Shown one piece after another: positions 1 to 11,000 of a stretch of DNA of 33,730 nucleotides; positions within the stretch are counted from its first letter, which is position 1; every line of letters begins with the position of its first letter. The DNA lies in contig LUCW03000504.1 of the NCBI GenBank assembly GCA_001586965.3, positions 17,501-51,230 of the forward strand. Direction: 5' to 3'. The notes under the pieces are model-generated. The model was given only the letters and a program-made list of their open reading frames with translations. It was not told where the DNA came from and did no database searches. Origin of the DNA: Sphaeroforma sirkka. Its lineage: Eukaryota; Opisthokonta; Ichthyosporea; Ichthyophonida. The translations under genes and the position numbers were made by a program.

Positions 1-533
1 GATGCGAAATTTTGAGGATTACGTAAGCCTACAAGGTGAACGCTTGCCTAGACTGCGAGACATCCTGTGGCTCAATAGTTTCAATGAAATAATATCTGAG
101 AGTATAGCAATTAGAAGGGGCCACATGACTGACTTCGATATCTTCAAATGCGACGTGGAGGGTGGACGATTTCACAGTTCCTTTGATGCGAAATTTTGAG
201 GATTACGTAAGCCTACAAGGTGAACGCTTGCCTAGACTGCGAGGCATGCTGTGGCTCAATAGTTTCAATGAAATAATATCTGAGAGTATAGCAATTAGAA
301 GGGGCCACATGACTGACTTCGATATCTTCAAATGCGACGTGGAGGGTGGACGATTTCACAGTTCCTTTGATGCGAAATTTTGAGGATTACGTAAGCCTAC
401 AAGGTGAACGCTTGCCTAGACTGCGAGACATGCTGTGGCTCAATAGTTTCAATAAAATAATATCTGAGAGTATAGCAATTAGAAGGGGCCACATGACTGA
501 CTTCGATATCTTCAAATGCGACGTGGAGGCTCA
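1..533. repeat. 184-bp tandem repeat, about 2.9 units, open at the left edge
   Basis: The motif GATGCGAAATTTTGAGG recurs at 1, 185 and 369, giving an exact 184-bp period. Units differ by only a few substitutions, and the third departs from the pattern near 530. The array probably continues left of the window. Each unit is open in one plus-strand frame for about 60 codons (peptide includes FEDYVSLQGERLPRLR). Because 184 is not a multiple of three, the frame shifts at every unit and no continuous protein repeat is possible. It could be a tandemly copied exon fragment or a young satellite. I recognise no family. Confidence 0.9.
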
Positions 534-784
534 GCAGCGGGTAACCATAATTGAATGGGAGTTAGTCTGTGTATCGGCGAAACGGTAGGGCTATCCGAAG
601 GCTGTGGCTATTGAATGTACCTATACTTCTTGAAATTGACAGATGAAATTGGTTTGAGAGGCTCCAGCAACAGATAACATATTAAAACATACAAAAGAGG
701 GTCGGGCATGATGGCGTCTTCTGGCTACTTATCCAGTGCCATCGATTGAATTGAAGAAATCTCGGATTGTGTCTTATTGAATTC
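534..784. other. Spacer without recognised features
   Basis: Unique sequence between the 184-bp array and the start of duplication copy A. I see no exon-like segment, RNA gene or repeat. The homology between copies A and B begins at about 785, so this stretch replaces the upstream exons that precede the equivalent point in copy B. Confidence 0.5.
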
Positions 785-1262
785 GTTTATCACCTTGTCG
801 ATGATATAGGCGCAAACAAGACCCATATAGTAGTTAATGCACATATAAAGGTAAAGCTGTCCATACAGCAATCAACCAACGAAATATTAAATTGGTCAAG
901 TCTTATAGAATCATACATAAAAACACCCCATTTTGCGTTGTTGATGTATAAGTGGTATATCAAGGGGGCTTGTGTAAGCTTCTCGGTTACAGTGTGTAGT
1001 GGGTGCCACAGTGCCACGCCGCGTTTCTGAAACACATAAAATATACACATTGAAAGGAATAAAACGCATTTGATGATCCGAATTGACCTCTATTGTGTTA
1101 CACTTCGAGTCGGAAATCAGAAACATAGGTAGATGCTCTGAGTATAGTGAGTACTTTGGCTTACACTTGCTACACCACTTGTTATGATACGATTCTATAT
1201 ATGTCTTTATGAATGTGTGTGTATCTTTACGAGTGGGTAACCATATATCTACTAAACCACAG

Positions 1263-1263
<1 letters not shown>

Positions 1264-1304
<41 letters not shown>
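1264..1304. repeat. (AT)n microsatellite in copy A
   Basis: About 20 AT dinucleotides lying roughly 50 bp upstream of the splice acceptor of the DDDDDE exon. The equivalent tract in copy B is at 13435-13472, so it existed before the duplication. Confidence 0.95.
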
Positions 1305-1306
<2 letters not shown>

Positions 1307-1355
1307 TAGTTCTGTTTTATATTTATCTATCTACCTATGATAATCACTTTGGCAG

Positions 1356-3181
1356 AGCTTAATGAACAGGCCAAGCGCACGGGCAAAGCGCCGGGGTCGA
1401 GGGACGAGCAGTCCTTATCACAAACAGCGAAAAATATGGCAAGAAGAATAACTGGCACTGTGAAGCGTGTGGCTTTTAGTAGGAGAGCTATGGAAGAAAG
1501 CTCGGACGATGACGACGACGAAGGTATATGAACAACCCACTACTACAGCACAGCAGAGCTCGCTCGTGTCAGGAGTGTATTTTTTCTGGAATGATCGATG
1601 ATATAGTTCTGTTAATGGTTGTCCTTGGTACCATACGATACGTCTGCATGAAAATGATCGATAACTGCGTTCTGCTAATGGTTGTCCTGGGTATCGTACA
1701 ATACGTCTGTGTATTGGTGTGCTGCTGAGTACACAGTAAACACTATGAATTCATCTAATTCTTGAACAGTGACTACTTGGGTGCGGGTGAAGTCTGTAAT
1801 TTGTTTCTACTGCGGTGTCTCGGTTCTCTGTTGTCGTGTTTGTTTTCGCTTTGTATCATATAGAAGTACTAGCAGTGAATTTATCTATTTCTTGAACAGT
1901 GACTACTTGCGTGTAGGTGAAGTCTGTATTCTGGCTTCTCTGTTATCGTGTTTGTTTTGGTTTTGTATCATATAAATATCATATGCAGGTATTCGCAGTT
2001 TCGCTCGAGATATCGTTGTTCGGACGATACCTGCCGAAGGGATTGAGTGGTATCTTCTGCATGGATGTCATAGGTATCTCGCCTCGATCATGACTCATAT
2101 CTGACACGATTACTGTTGACTTTTGCAAATGACCAGTGGAGTACAAGGCCAGACACACGACAAGGGGGTTGAGGTTCATGAATGGGGAATTCAGCGAGAA
2201 GGATAAGGTAAGTACGACCACTAGTAGGGACTTCGCCATCCGCTGCCAATCTCAGATTTATAGTTATTTTATGCGTGTGCTGCGAAAATTGGTTTGTTGT
2301 GGATTCTGTGCTGTACCGTTCCTAGTAGACTCGTATGCTATTATTGTGAATCATCAGATGTGCAGCCGCACAGAACTGTAGTATCTGGACTACAGTGAAC
2401 AGCTCAACCTATCCACTGCATGGCCAAACGTCCGCGTGCGTTGTCGGCCATCGTCGGACTACTTGATTATGGCTATATCTGGAATTAGAATAGCCTGAAA
2501 GACGTGGTCATGGAAGAATATCACAATACTCGATATTTCTTTATATCGCTTGATAATATATTCTTGCCTGTCTACCTATTACTGACAGGCTGAGAATGAG
2601 AATTCACTGCCTGGTTTTCTAAATGGTATGTCATCATCGGGACATGTTCTCAGGTGTGACTGGCTGAGTATTTATGTGCGATCTTCGATGCAAGAAGGAT
2701 CTATGTGCTCAATTGTGTACCAGCACTACTATGTATGCTTGATAATGTATCAGCTATACTATGTATAATTTGAGAATCTGGGTGATAGTGAACGTGTCTA
2801 GGTCTAAGATAAAAGTCCTAGTTACTTCTGTCCATGTGCGTGTTTCTCACAACATAAGTTTATCGAGGATACGTGAGACTGATTGGGAAATTCTGTTTAT
2901 CGCAGCGATAATCCAGAATTTCTTTTAATATACACCGCTTTCTGAATGTAGCGTACAGCGCACTTGCAACGAAGCTGAATAGCCAGCGATTATCACCGCC
3001 TAGCTGACCATTTTAATATCCACAACACCCCGTCACTCACAGCTACTCGAGTTGGCTCCAGTGTCTGGAGTGCAACTCAACATGCCCAATGACGGGAGCC
3101 CATATAGAGCAGCGCGACCTCGTCATATTGACATCCCAGAATACTGAGGAGTATCGAAACAGAATCATCTATCCGGAGTGA
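1356..3181 (+). pseudogene. 3' half of a second SANT/U-box gene (copy A), 5' exons missing
   Basis: Four exons match exons 10-13 of the intact gene at 8085-15146: 1356-1523 (Lys/Arg-rich, ending in an Asp-Glu run), 2137-2207, 2589-2653 and 3043-3181 with its stop. Splice sites are still canonical, including a GT donor after 2207 where the intact gene has GC. The exons for the CUE-like and SANT/Myb domains are absent upstream, because the duplication edge lies in the intron before 1356. The third exon lacks 30 nt relative to the intact copy, an in-frame loss of ten codons from the U-box core (the ITLSEVVMPA region). The first exon has many amino-acid changes that remove basic residues, which looks like relaxed selection. 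The last exon remains open. A short transcript is possible, but I read it as a pseudogene. Confidence 0.85.
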
Positions 3182-3300
3182 GCAGTCCAAATAACAAGGT
3201 CATACTATTAAATCAGACAGATAACGGTGTGAAGGTGTAGTGTACTTTTGATAGGGACAGGATTGTCAAGCGATTTTAGTTCCAAACTCTAAAGTGCAGC

Positions 3301-3412
3301 TGATTGCTCAACGATGACGGGCGCCCACATATATCGCGAAATGATCATAAGGACACCCCAGAATATTGAGAAACACAGAGGAAGAATCATTCCTGTGTTT
3401 GGAGCGAGGAAT
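3301..3412 (+). pseudogene. Decayed extra copy of the terminal U-box exon (copy A)
   Basis: The plus strand reads MTGAHIYREMIIRTPQNIE from 3314, a diverged version of the terminal U-box exon just upstream (MTGAHIEQRDLVIL at about 3090). The same relic is at 15266-15377 in copy B, so this tandem exon copy is older than the 12-kb duplication. The nearby AG would not give a usable open frame in either copy. It runs on into imperfect repeats of about 45 bp (3430-3540, AGAACAAGACAATAAACTTG-like) and a short ORF that ends near 3538. Confidence 0.75.
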
Positions 3413-4072
3413 ATCTTAATTAACCAATGCATTTGTCTACCTTCATGTGCTTCAGAACAAGACAATAAACTTGTCCTACCTTCATATACAGCAGAACAAG
3501 GCAATGAATTTGTCCTATCTTATTGTGCAGCAAAATAGTATGCACGAGAACACGTGTCAGATACATGTCAGAATAATAAGATATTATGATTATTCGAGGA
3601 ATGTTTTGAAAAGTGTAGCAAAGTTTATTTTTTTCGGTTTAGTAGTTTCCTTTTGCTGCATCGTGAATTGTTATGAAACTCGACGTGATTATGTCGTACT
3701 CCACGATTCGGTCGTGGAAGTCCAGGCATCCAGTTAAACTCACGCTTTTGTCAGCGAGAACTTGCCGCAAGCAGAGATGTTGATACATTCTAAAAGTGTC
3801 GTTATAAACTTTCGTCACAATCTCCGTTTGCACAGTATTTTGATGTTTACAGATGTGTACACGGAAGGACTTATATGTTGTCAGCATAAAATGTGCTACA
3901 CAATCACACAAGGAACACTTCTGGCGTCACACTTTACTTTTTGTAGTGACATTAGTATGTTTATGAAGCTTGAATTGTGTGTTTTGCAATTAACTTCTCT
4001 TTGACGTGGTCACGTGTAAAGATCCTTCATTTTGAGTAGTCTCTGACAGCAGATATGTAGCAGTTTGACTTG

Positions 4073-4078
4073 TTTATT
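4073..4078 (-). terminator. Candidate poly(A) signal of the E2 gene
   Basis: AATAAA on the minus strand about 100 nt downstream of the E2 stop codon at 4180. The position is typical for a polyadenylation signal. Confidence 0.55.
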
Positions 4079-4179
4079 ATACGGCTCGATTCAACATGCC
4101 TAACGAATAATCGCAAAGATTGCCGCACATACGTACGCCAATGCCTGCATATAGCACGCAGTAGGTAGAGCTTCCGGTC

Positions 4180-7156
4180 TCACTTCGCATGCTGTTCAGT
4201 CCACGCCACAGCCTGTGCATCATGGAGTTCACGATTGGTTCGCCACAGATGCGCAATCTCAGGTTCCAAAGGATCGTCTGTGTTACACGCACACATCAAT
4301 AAATGGCGTTTATGAGCACAAAAACATGTCAGAGCTAGGCTTTGAAGCTATCGATACTGCGACCTGAAATAGCGTAGAGTAAGGCGCACCTTAAGCTGAA
4401 GTGAGAGCACGTGTTTAAAGTAAACAATCATTAGCACTGCGCGAGACTACCGCTGGTTGTCGATGGACATATGGCTCTGATTACGATACAGATACGCCTC
4501 TAAAATGCAATAAGGCATGCATGTGGATATTGCTGTGGCATTATAAAACACAGTAATCACATAGTAGGCGGGAACAACATATCTGATAAGACAGTTAGTG
4601 TTAAAAACGAAACGAGAGATGCCAAATCATTCGGCTGAATAAAGACACCACCACGTCCGCAGATGTGTTGCAACTACGCCGACATTGAGGCATACCTGGA
4701 TTCGGACATTCCAGTAAAACTCCGATAGATAGCAGAATCTTGGACACCGTGAGAAAAGGATTCCACTTGTCCTGTGATGACCGATTGGAATATAATGACC
4801 GTACACATGGTCAAAGGTTATCAATAGTATCGGTATAGGACAGGTGTGCGATTGAGTTAGTCCGATGCCAGAGAGTTCGATACAAGTGTTTGAAAGCGTT
4901 TCTAGCGAATGCTCTTGATGACAAGCCCAGCATCGTATTTTCCTCAAAGGGTATCAGTTCCATGTTGCGTGCTAGGATTTATTCTTCTATGAAGAAACTA
5001 CCATGTAAATAGATGTGTACAATGTACAACTAACAATATTTAGGGTTTGCAGGGTTCAGTTGCAATAGACCAATGGACTGTAAGCTAAACATGGTCGACA
5101 TGATTGGTCAAGAAGGGTTTTCAGAACTTCAGAATGAAATAAATATGTATATGGGCTCAAGGCTGTGTAGATATCGCCGGCAACAGTTAGCACACGCGTT
5201 ACCCAGTGATATTTATACCCAACTACGCATAAAGCAACAGAATTGTACTAGTTAGGAGGCTATGACAGAATGGTGTAGAAACGTTCAACCCGTTATGAGG
5301 CTGCGGACAGGCAACTGCAATTTAATATAATTTGCAAAATGTACGAGGGCGTTTTAAACACTATAATAATGTTCCAGACTCTATAGAAACTGCGGTCTGC
5401 GGGTGACAACTCATAGAGTCAGAGGTGTGCAAATTTTACAAGGTCCGAAAGAGGCAAAAATAGGCTCAAGTCATGAAACAGCGTACCTTCAGTATGTCCA
5501 GGCAAATTTCTCCTTTGGCCGAGATGTTGCAATGGAAAATCCTGGTCATGAACGTAACCTGAATGATGGTTGGATGCAAAGCGTCAGGGCTACACGGTGT
5601 AGACACGATCCCAGCACTTTCGCTTGGCGTTCCACACATAGTTATGGAATTAGGATGCAAGCAAACTATGGCACACCAGACTACAGTCAGCGAAATACAC
5701 AACAGGGATCAAGCTTAATCAATAACCTGCACCCAAGAGCCCACCGTCCGCTTACACTACCTTAGGGGGCACGAACGGGTGCCTGTCACTGAAGTTAAGC
5801 TTTAAAATGAAGACGCCGCCTTCGTAGGGTGTGCCATCCGGGCCCACAATTGTCGCCCGCCACTCCATTAAGTTGTCATTGATGAATGAAGCACTGACAT
5901 TATGAGTGTCATTTTAGAACAGGGTTAGTGTTGTCTGCAGAACATACCACAGCACCATGTACAAAAGTAGCAAATGAAAGTGAAGTGCAACAACCCTCAA
6001 AAAAAAAAAACCAGGTAAACGAAGCACAAGCCTTACGTGCAGTTTTTAGGCGGCTCAATAGTAATTTGTAACATCTCTTTGTTTAGTCTGTAATAGAGGT
6101 AGTGATGCATGTTAGTTAGTATTGGAACACCACATATATAAGTATATGCAACGAACAATGCACAAGCTGTGAGTAGTGTACTTGAATGTACGCAGTAAAG
6201 CTTTCGCCAAGGCCCCTACATAATACAGGAAACAAGGAAACAATATCGACGGAATGTTCATTGGTCAAGTTAACTGCGAGACCTATCGGCAACCTTGCAG
6301 GTGAATCTACTGGGTTTCAAAACAACAGTAGACAAGTTCTCGCAGAACACACACACCTATTTCTCCATGGCAATTCGTGCACACAAAGAGTGTAGTGTCT
6401 ATATGCAATCCTGCCAAAAGTTATTCGGATATGCACGCTTCGTTCTTGGATATTATATGGAAAATCATGAAGCACGAATTTACTATAAATTATTGGAAGG
6501 TTGCCCTGCGCTGGCATGGCCTGTTAACTCCACGTACAATATATACGCGTTTACTTGTATGAGGATAACTTATAACCTACAGTCGATCCTTATACGTACG
6601 CGTTGGACAATTGTAATATATATATATACTTATATATAAAAGTATACTAAAAAGCAAACTCCGGACACCCAGTTGGATACACGCATAAAAATACGAGTAT
6701 AGCCCAATACATATAGTTGAACTATGTATATACATATTATATATTACTTGTACATAGATTTTGTTCGCGTACGTGGGCACATACAAATTCTATATATCTT
6801 TCGCATACATCTATACATGTAAAACGCATTTATATAAGTACTTTCGTAAAGTGCAATTTTTTACTAACCAGGGGCTAACTTGTGCAAATACACAGGTGAA
6901 GTCCAGATACGGACATTCGAAACACACAAGGCACATTTAACATAGCCAAATCTGGTCTACGCAGGAAGCTATGAATTTGAGCATACGTGCCTGTTATGAT
7001 ATTAAATCTTTAAACTCAATCTGTTCTCGAGAACAATCGAACGCAGCGCCCTGGTCGTACAGGTAAGACCCACCTAGCCAAAGTAACAGCTTTCACGTTA
7101 GAAACATCACTCTTAGTCGTTGTTGTGCGAGACTTAGAGGACTTAGACTTCGGCAT
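4180..7156 (-). CDS. E2 ubiquitin-conjugating enzyme, UBE2D/UBE2E-like, six exons
   Basis: Exons on the minus strand: 7156-7074, 6087-6037, 5893-5761, 5558-5487, 4771-4696 and 4277-4180. All junctions are GT-AG, all phases match, and the total is 513 nt or 170 aa plus stop. The protein has a Ser/Lys/Thr-rich N-terminus (MPKSKSSKSRTTTT) like class III E2s. Helix 1 is RLNKEM, followed by PPKNC, then the GPDGTPYEGGVF strand and PFVPPKVTF. The active-site block is HCN (98-100) and GEICLDIL with catalytic Cys108. C-terminal marks are PNPDDPL (136-142) and TEQHAK. Asn100 and Asp140 match UBE2D2 Asn77 and Asp117, and Phe85 matches the E3-contact Phe62. Unusual points: the E3-contact loop Ser-Pro-Ala is Asn-Pro-Phe (117-119), and the backside Ser is Thr45. 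By family it takes ubiquitin from E1 and passes it on with RING or U-box E3s. It is divergently paired with the E3-like gene at 8085. Loss of exons from the duplicate copy at 16144 leaves this as the working gene. E2 identity is very sure; the exact orthologue is not. Confidence 0.94.
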
Positions 7157-8084
7157 AGCGTAACAGCAAAGGTGACCTCTGGTTGCAGATAGGGTTTCTA
7201 GGCTATATAGGGTTAGCAATGTACTCCTGATTAGATGGAATAGCAGGAAGTGAAAAGCTCGTGTGTGATTGTCGAAGGACTGGTGAATGGTGGTAATTAC
7301 GCCCAAGAGGTAGTTAAATAAACTTGGTATTCATATGTATTGAATAGCACGTCGTGATGTGAGAATATAAATATCGTACATCAAAGCACTCCCAGACCCA
7401 GGCCCCCACAGCACCTGCCTTATTTTAGAATTTAACCAAACCTAAATAAATAAAAACAAAACATAGCCTTCTTGTCTTTTTTAGGAGGCTACAATGAACA
7501 AAAAACCAAAAAAATACAACCTCATCCTTCAAGGGGGATCGATGTTTTCAGAGAGAGCCCCGTCGTCCAGTCTCCTCCAGAGGACCACAGAGGGTCAATG
7601 AAATCTGTCTCTATGTATTTAATCATTAATGTCGCAAATTTGGAAACTCGAGGGCTGTATGCTACGGGGGAGTGGTGACTGGGGACTGTGAGTGGTGAGT
7701 TTGGACTTCATTGTTTTCAGTTTTCAGTTTTCAGAGAGAAGGCGGCAAAAACAGCCAATAGGAGACTAGACTCCAGACTCTTCCAGAATTCAGAGTCAAG
7801 TCTCCAGAGTCATCAGACCGGGCCACTGGCCCACTGCACGACGAGTCAACAAGAAGTCTGCATAATATTAACATCTGCAACGCTCGAACGCTCGCGCGAG
7901 TCGCGGATGCATCCATCCAAATTTCTCCCCCCAGACCCCAGTCACCTTTCTTCGACAAAACTTTTGTCTTCCATCCAATGCGTATAGGGAATAATATCTA
8001 CCATTCTCATACGCACGACTGCACACACTTGTAGAAAGCCAGTTAATCATAGTGGCACAAGCCTTCACCACGCAACAGAAGAAA
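7157..8084. promoter_or_regulatory. 928-bp intergenic region between divergent E2 and E3-like genes
   Basis: The start codons at 7156 (minus) and 8085 (plus) face away from each other, so both promoters must lie here unless there are remote untranslated exons. Visible elements: a TATA-like AATATAAATAT near 7363, and a pyrimidine tract ending in TTTTTTAG near 7484 that could close a 5'-UTR intron of the plus-strand gene. A purine/CTCC-rich patch (7565-7580 and 7768-7815) repeats short variants of GTCTCCAGAG and ACTCCAGACT. No convincing protein exon was seen. Promoter function is inferred from position only. Confidence 0.55.
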
Positions 8085-11000
8085 ATGACTACCGCCAACA
8101 ATTCAGAATCAGCTCGAAAGCCACTCAGCGAGAGCTCAGCGACCAGAAGGGTCGATGAATTTTCAACGGTGTGTATGCGTGTACGTTCAAGTCGTTGTCA
8201 TAGATTTCTGATCTGGATTATGCTCCAACAGCTTTTGTCGTTGTGAAGACCAGTGTGTGCGCTTTTATATATCACATTACAGTTTTATTGTCAAAGTATA
8301 CCCTACATGGGGCCAAAAACACCTTCCTGTGCACATCACATGGTTTTATCAATCTACATTGTAGCGTAGCTAGGGTGTGCAGTGTATCTCCTGGCATATG
8401 CCTCTTCTTCTCTGTCCACCGGGTGACAGTTAAGACTAATCACCTGTTGGATACTTTGACTTTTTTTGCTCGCTCGCGGTCTTCAAAATTAACGCCCGCT
8501 ACAGTGCACAAACAGCTGAATCACGCACTTAAAATTGCAATATACTATGAATAATAGAGCCCAAGATAACGCAAGGGAAATGGTTTCCTCGTTGTCTACA
8601 ACGGATGCGATATACATTCAATCTTCAGTTGAACAGCCGAAGTGTAGTAAAGATTTGTGTGCGGTTCACAATCAGCTGGTTCCAGCACTGTTTTGCGCGT
8701 CTATAAGAACGTGAAATAATCTTTGCCACAACGCATACGAACAGACCCAATTCGGGGATAAAGGTAAAGAGAAGGCGAAAGTAGGAGACTTGGAGGAGGA
8801 GGAAAGAAAAACCCTTCTGGGGCAATTCTGTATCGACGAAAGGTAGGACAAACTAAGCATGTTCTCGTTCACATAATGTTTTTTTCTCTTGGTTCTGCTA
8901 ATATTGCCGGAATATCTAATCGTATTGAATACAATGGGTCAACTGATCTGTGCACCAGTGTAATCGTTTTGTACATTAGGACGGACACTGTCAGAATTCC
9001 ACCGTGGCAACTTCTGGTCCGGGAAGTGTGCACCGTGCGCCCACTCTAGCATACAAAGCCTGCTGCCTGACATGCAAATGCACCACCTGCCCACACACAA
9101 TGTGTACACCGCACTTTCTGCTCACACACCAAAATGTCTCACCGTCCTACAGTGTGGCAACGGTGGGTCGCAATCTGCTGCGAGACGACTTGCTCCCAGA
9201 AGAGCTGTCATCTGCACAGCTCATGCAGCAGAACAACAGGCAGAAGGTGCGTACATGTCTCTTATTGAAGGTTTCAAAGTATCTCACTCCCGTGACGACA
9301 CACTTGCATACAGCCCATGTACAACGGCCCGAACACATTCTATTGTTATTGAACCATTCGTTATGCTATCATCCTATTTGTGTGGTGCCGGCTATCAACT
9401 GTGCAAATTGCCCATTTTTTCTCGAAACCCAGCCTATCGCAGCGTGGTGAGGTTCTCACAACATTAGACTGACTGTGCCGCTTGTTAACATCCAGATGCA
9501 AAATCTTCTGAAGGCACGAGAGAAGAAGAGAATCAGATGGGTCCAAGACTTATTTCCAGAGATGACGGAAGAGGAGGTCATGATCGGCTTAATCGATTGT
9601 GGCGACGATGAGGTGCGTACATCACTATATAGCACGCGGGTGCGGTTTGCTTGTATTCTTCCGACCAAGCGATTACTATGCGTTGTAAATAAGCAACTGT
9701 GTGTTCTGTGCCGTTTTTACGATGTCCAAACTATGAGTTTAGGTTCAGTAAGGATAATGCACTTCATTCCTACCAGGGTATGATTTATATATATATATAT
9801 ATATACCAATCAGTAATCTGGGCTTGTATATGCAGTACATTTGCATCTAGTTGGTTTGTTTCATGATTTTACATGGTGTCTCCAGTACTCCGTAAAAGAT
9901 TACAACACTGTCAGAATGATATTCCAAACCCCAAAACCTGTTGTAGCAGAAGGCACAGACTGGCACGCCTATTTGAATACACTACAGTTTTGTTGTGTGC
10001 GAAGACCTCGCCCTCTAGTCTGCTTGCGAACTCCATCTAAAGTGTTGGAACAATATGAGACGAGTTGACCATGTGGCAGAGTACGTATGCTTCTCCTATA
10101 GAAACATACCTGCTATTCATAGGCGACTGTGGCGTATCTTTGTCGGTGTCGTGCATGTCTATTGTCAGTTTTGCTTGTCTGGTACGTTGGCTGCGCTGTT
10201 TAGTAGCTCGTGGCCGCGTGCCTCTGCTTGATCCATTGCCATGTGTGTAGTAGCTCTTTCCGTTTCTAGTTAATTCGTAGTCAGACACCGTCATCCGTCC
10301 TGCCTGCAGCAATTATTGGCGGACAGTATGTCCGTGGCAGACTCGGAGTTCTACACGAATATCCGGAGTCGGATTGCCTGCTCATCAGGCAAATCAAACC
10401 GAGAGAGCGCGCCGAAACCTAAGGCAAAGGCAAAAGGTTTGACATAAACACAAGTTGTGATATCCTCGAAACTTTTAACCATAACGAATAACCGGGTTTA
10501 TTTCCCCACAGTAGCAGGGGTATACGCGTGATGTGGCGTGTGATTGTTTTGTGACACTTTCTGGTAGGACTGAAACGTTGGGAGTAGACGTACAAAGTCC
10601 AAACGTATAGTCCGTGTCCGACCAACAGAAGTTATTCATTTTTTTATTTATCGTTTATCAGTAAGGTATATATATACACCACCACATGTGACTGTGATCA
10701 TCGAGTATCAGTCTTGTTCTGGGAAGCCGGTCCAGCTGTATGCTTGAGTGTATTGTGATGTAGATACACTAACAATTATCTGTGAGCACGATAGGCGAAC
10801 AATCCTTACAATCTAATCGCAACAATTCGTCGAAATTGTTTCCCATCGACAGCTGCGAAGAAGCCTCTGAAGAAGAGCCAAGGGTAAGTTGTTAGCTGTC
10901 GAGCTATTACAAAATATGTCAGTTGTAAATCGCAGAACATTGATGAGTTATGAGATGGTCTGTAACTGACAACGTGTTCTGCACATGAACGGTCACTTCA

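Larger units (their letters stand above)
785..5875 (+). repeat. Segmental duplication, copy A
   Basis: This block is colinear and in the same orientation as about 12958-17843. Matching landmarks are the (AT)n tract (1264 and 13435), the DDDDDE exon (1356 and 13521), the terminal U-box exon (3043 and 15008) and the E2 stop codon (4180 and 16144), at offsets of 11.94 to 12.17 kb. Divergence varies by landmark: about 13% in the DDDDDE exon and about 6% in the terminal U-box exon by eye, plus many small indels. Copy A starts in the intron after the SANT exons of the E3-like gene and ends inside exon 3 of the E2 gene. The E2 gene continues intact to the right of the block. Confidence 0.95.

Noticed and set aside
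1-533. CRISPR-like array
   Set aside because: The 184-bp units are contiguous with no unique spacers, and the window is clearly eukaryotic.
4627-4947. Minus-strand open frame of 106 codons that is also present at 16604-16924
   Set aside because: It is a different frame over E2 exon 5 and its flanks. Its conservation in both copies follows from the duplication. The E2 frame there fits the family and splices in phase.
5403-5765. Plus-strand ORF of 120 codons
   Set aside because: Antisense shadow of E2 exons 3-4 and the intron between them.
7016-7306. A 96-codon minus-strand ORF as a separate gene
   Set aside because: Only its middle, from the ATG at 7156 to the donor at 7073, is used: it is E2 exon 1. 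The rest is upstream leader or intron.
9613-10309. A missing micro-exon to complete the CUE-like domain
   Set aside because: Exon 4 (ends 9612) and exon 5 (starts 10310) join directly in phase 0. The joined sequence reads as a plausible helical domain, and no clear micro-exon was found, so none was added.
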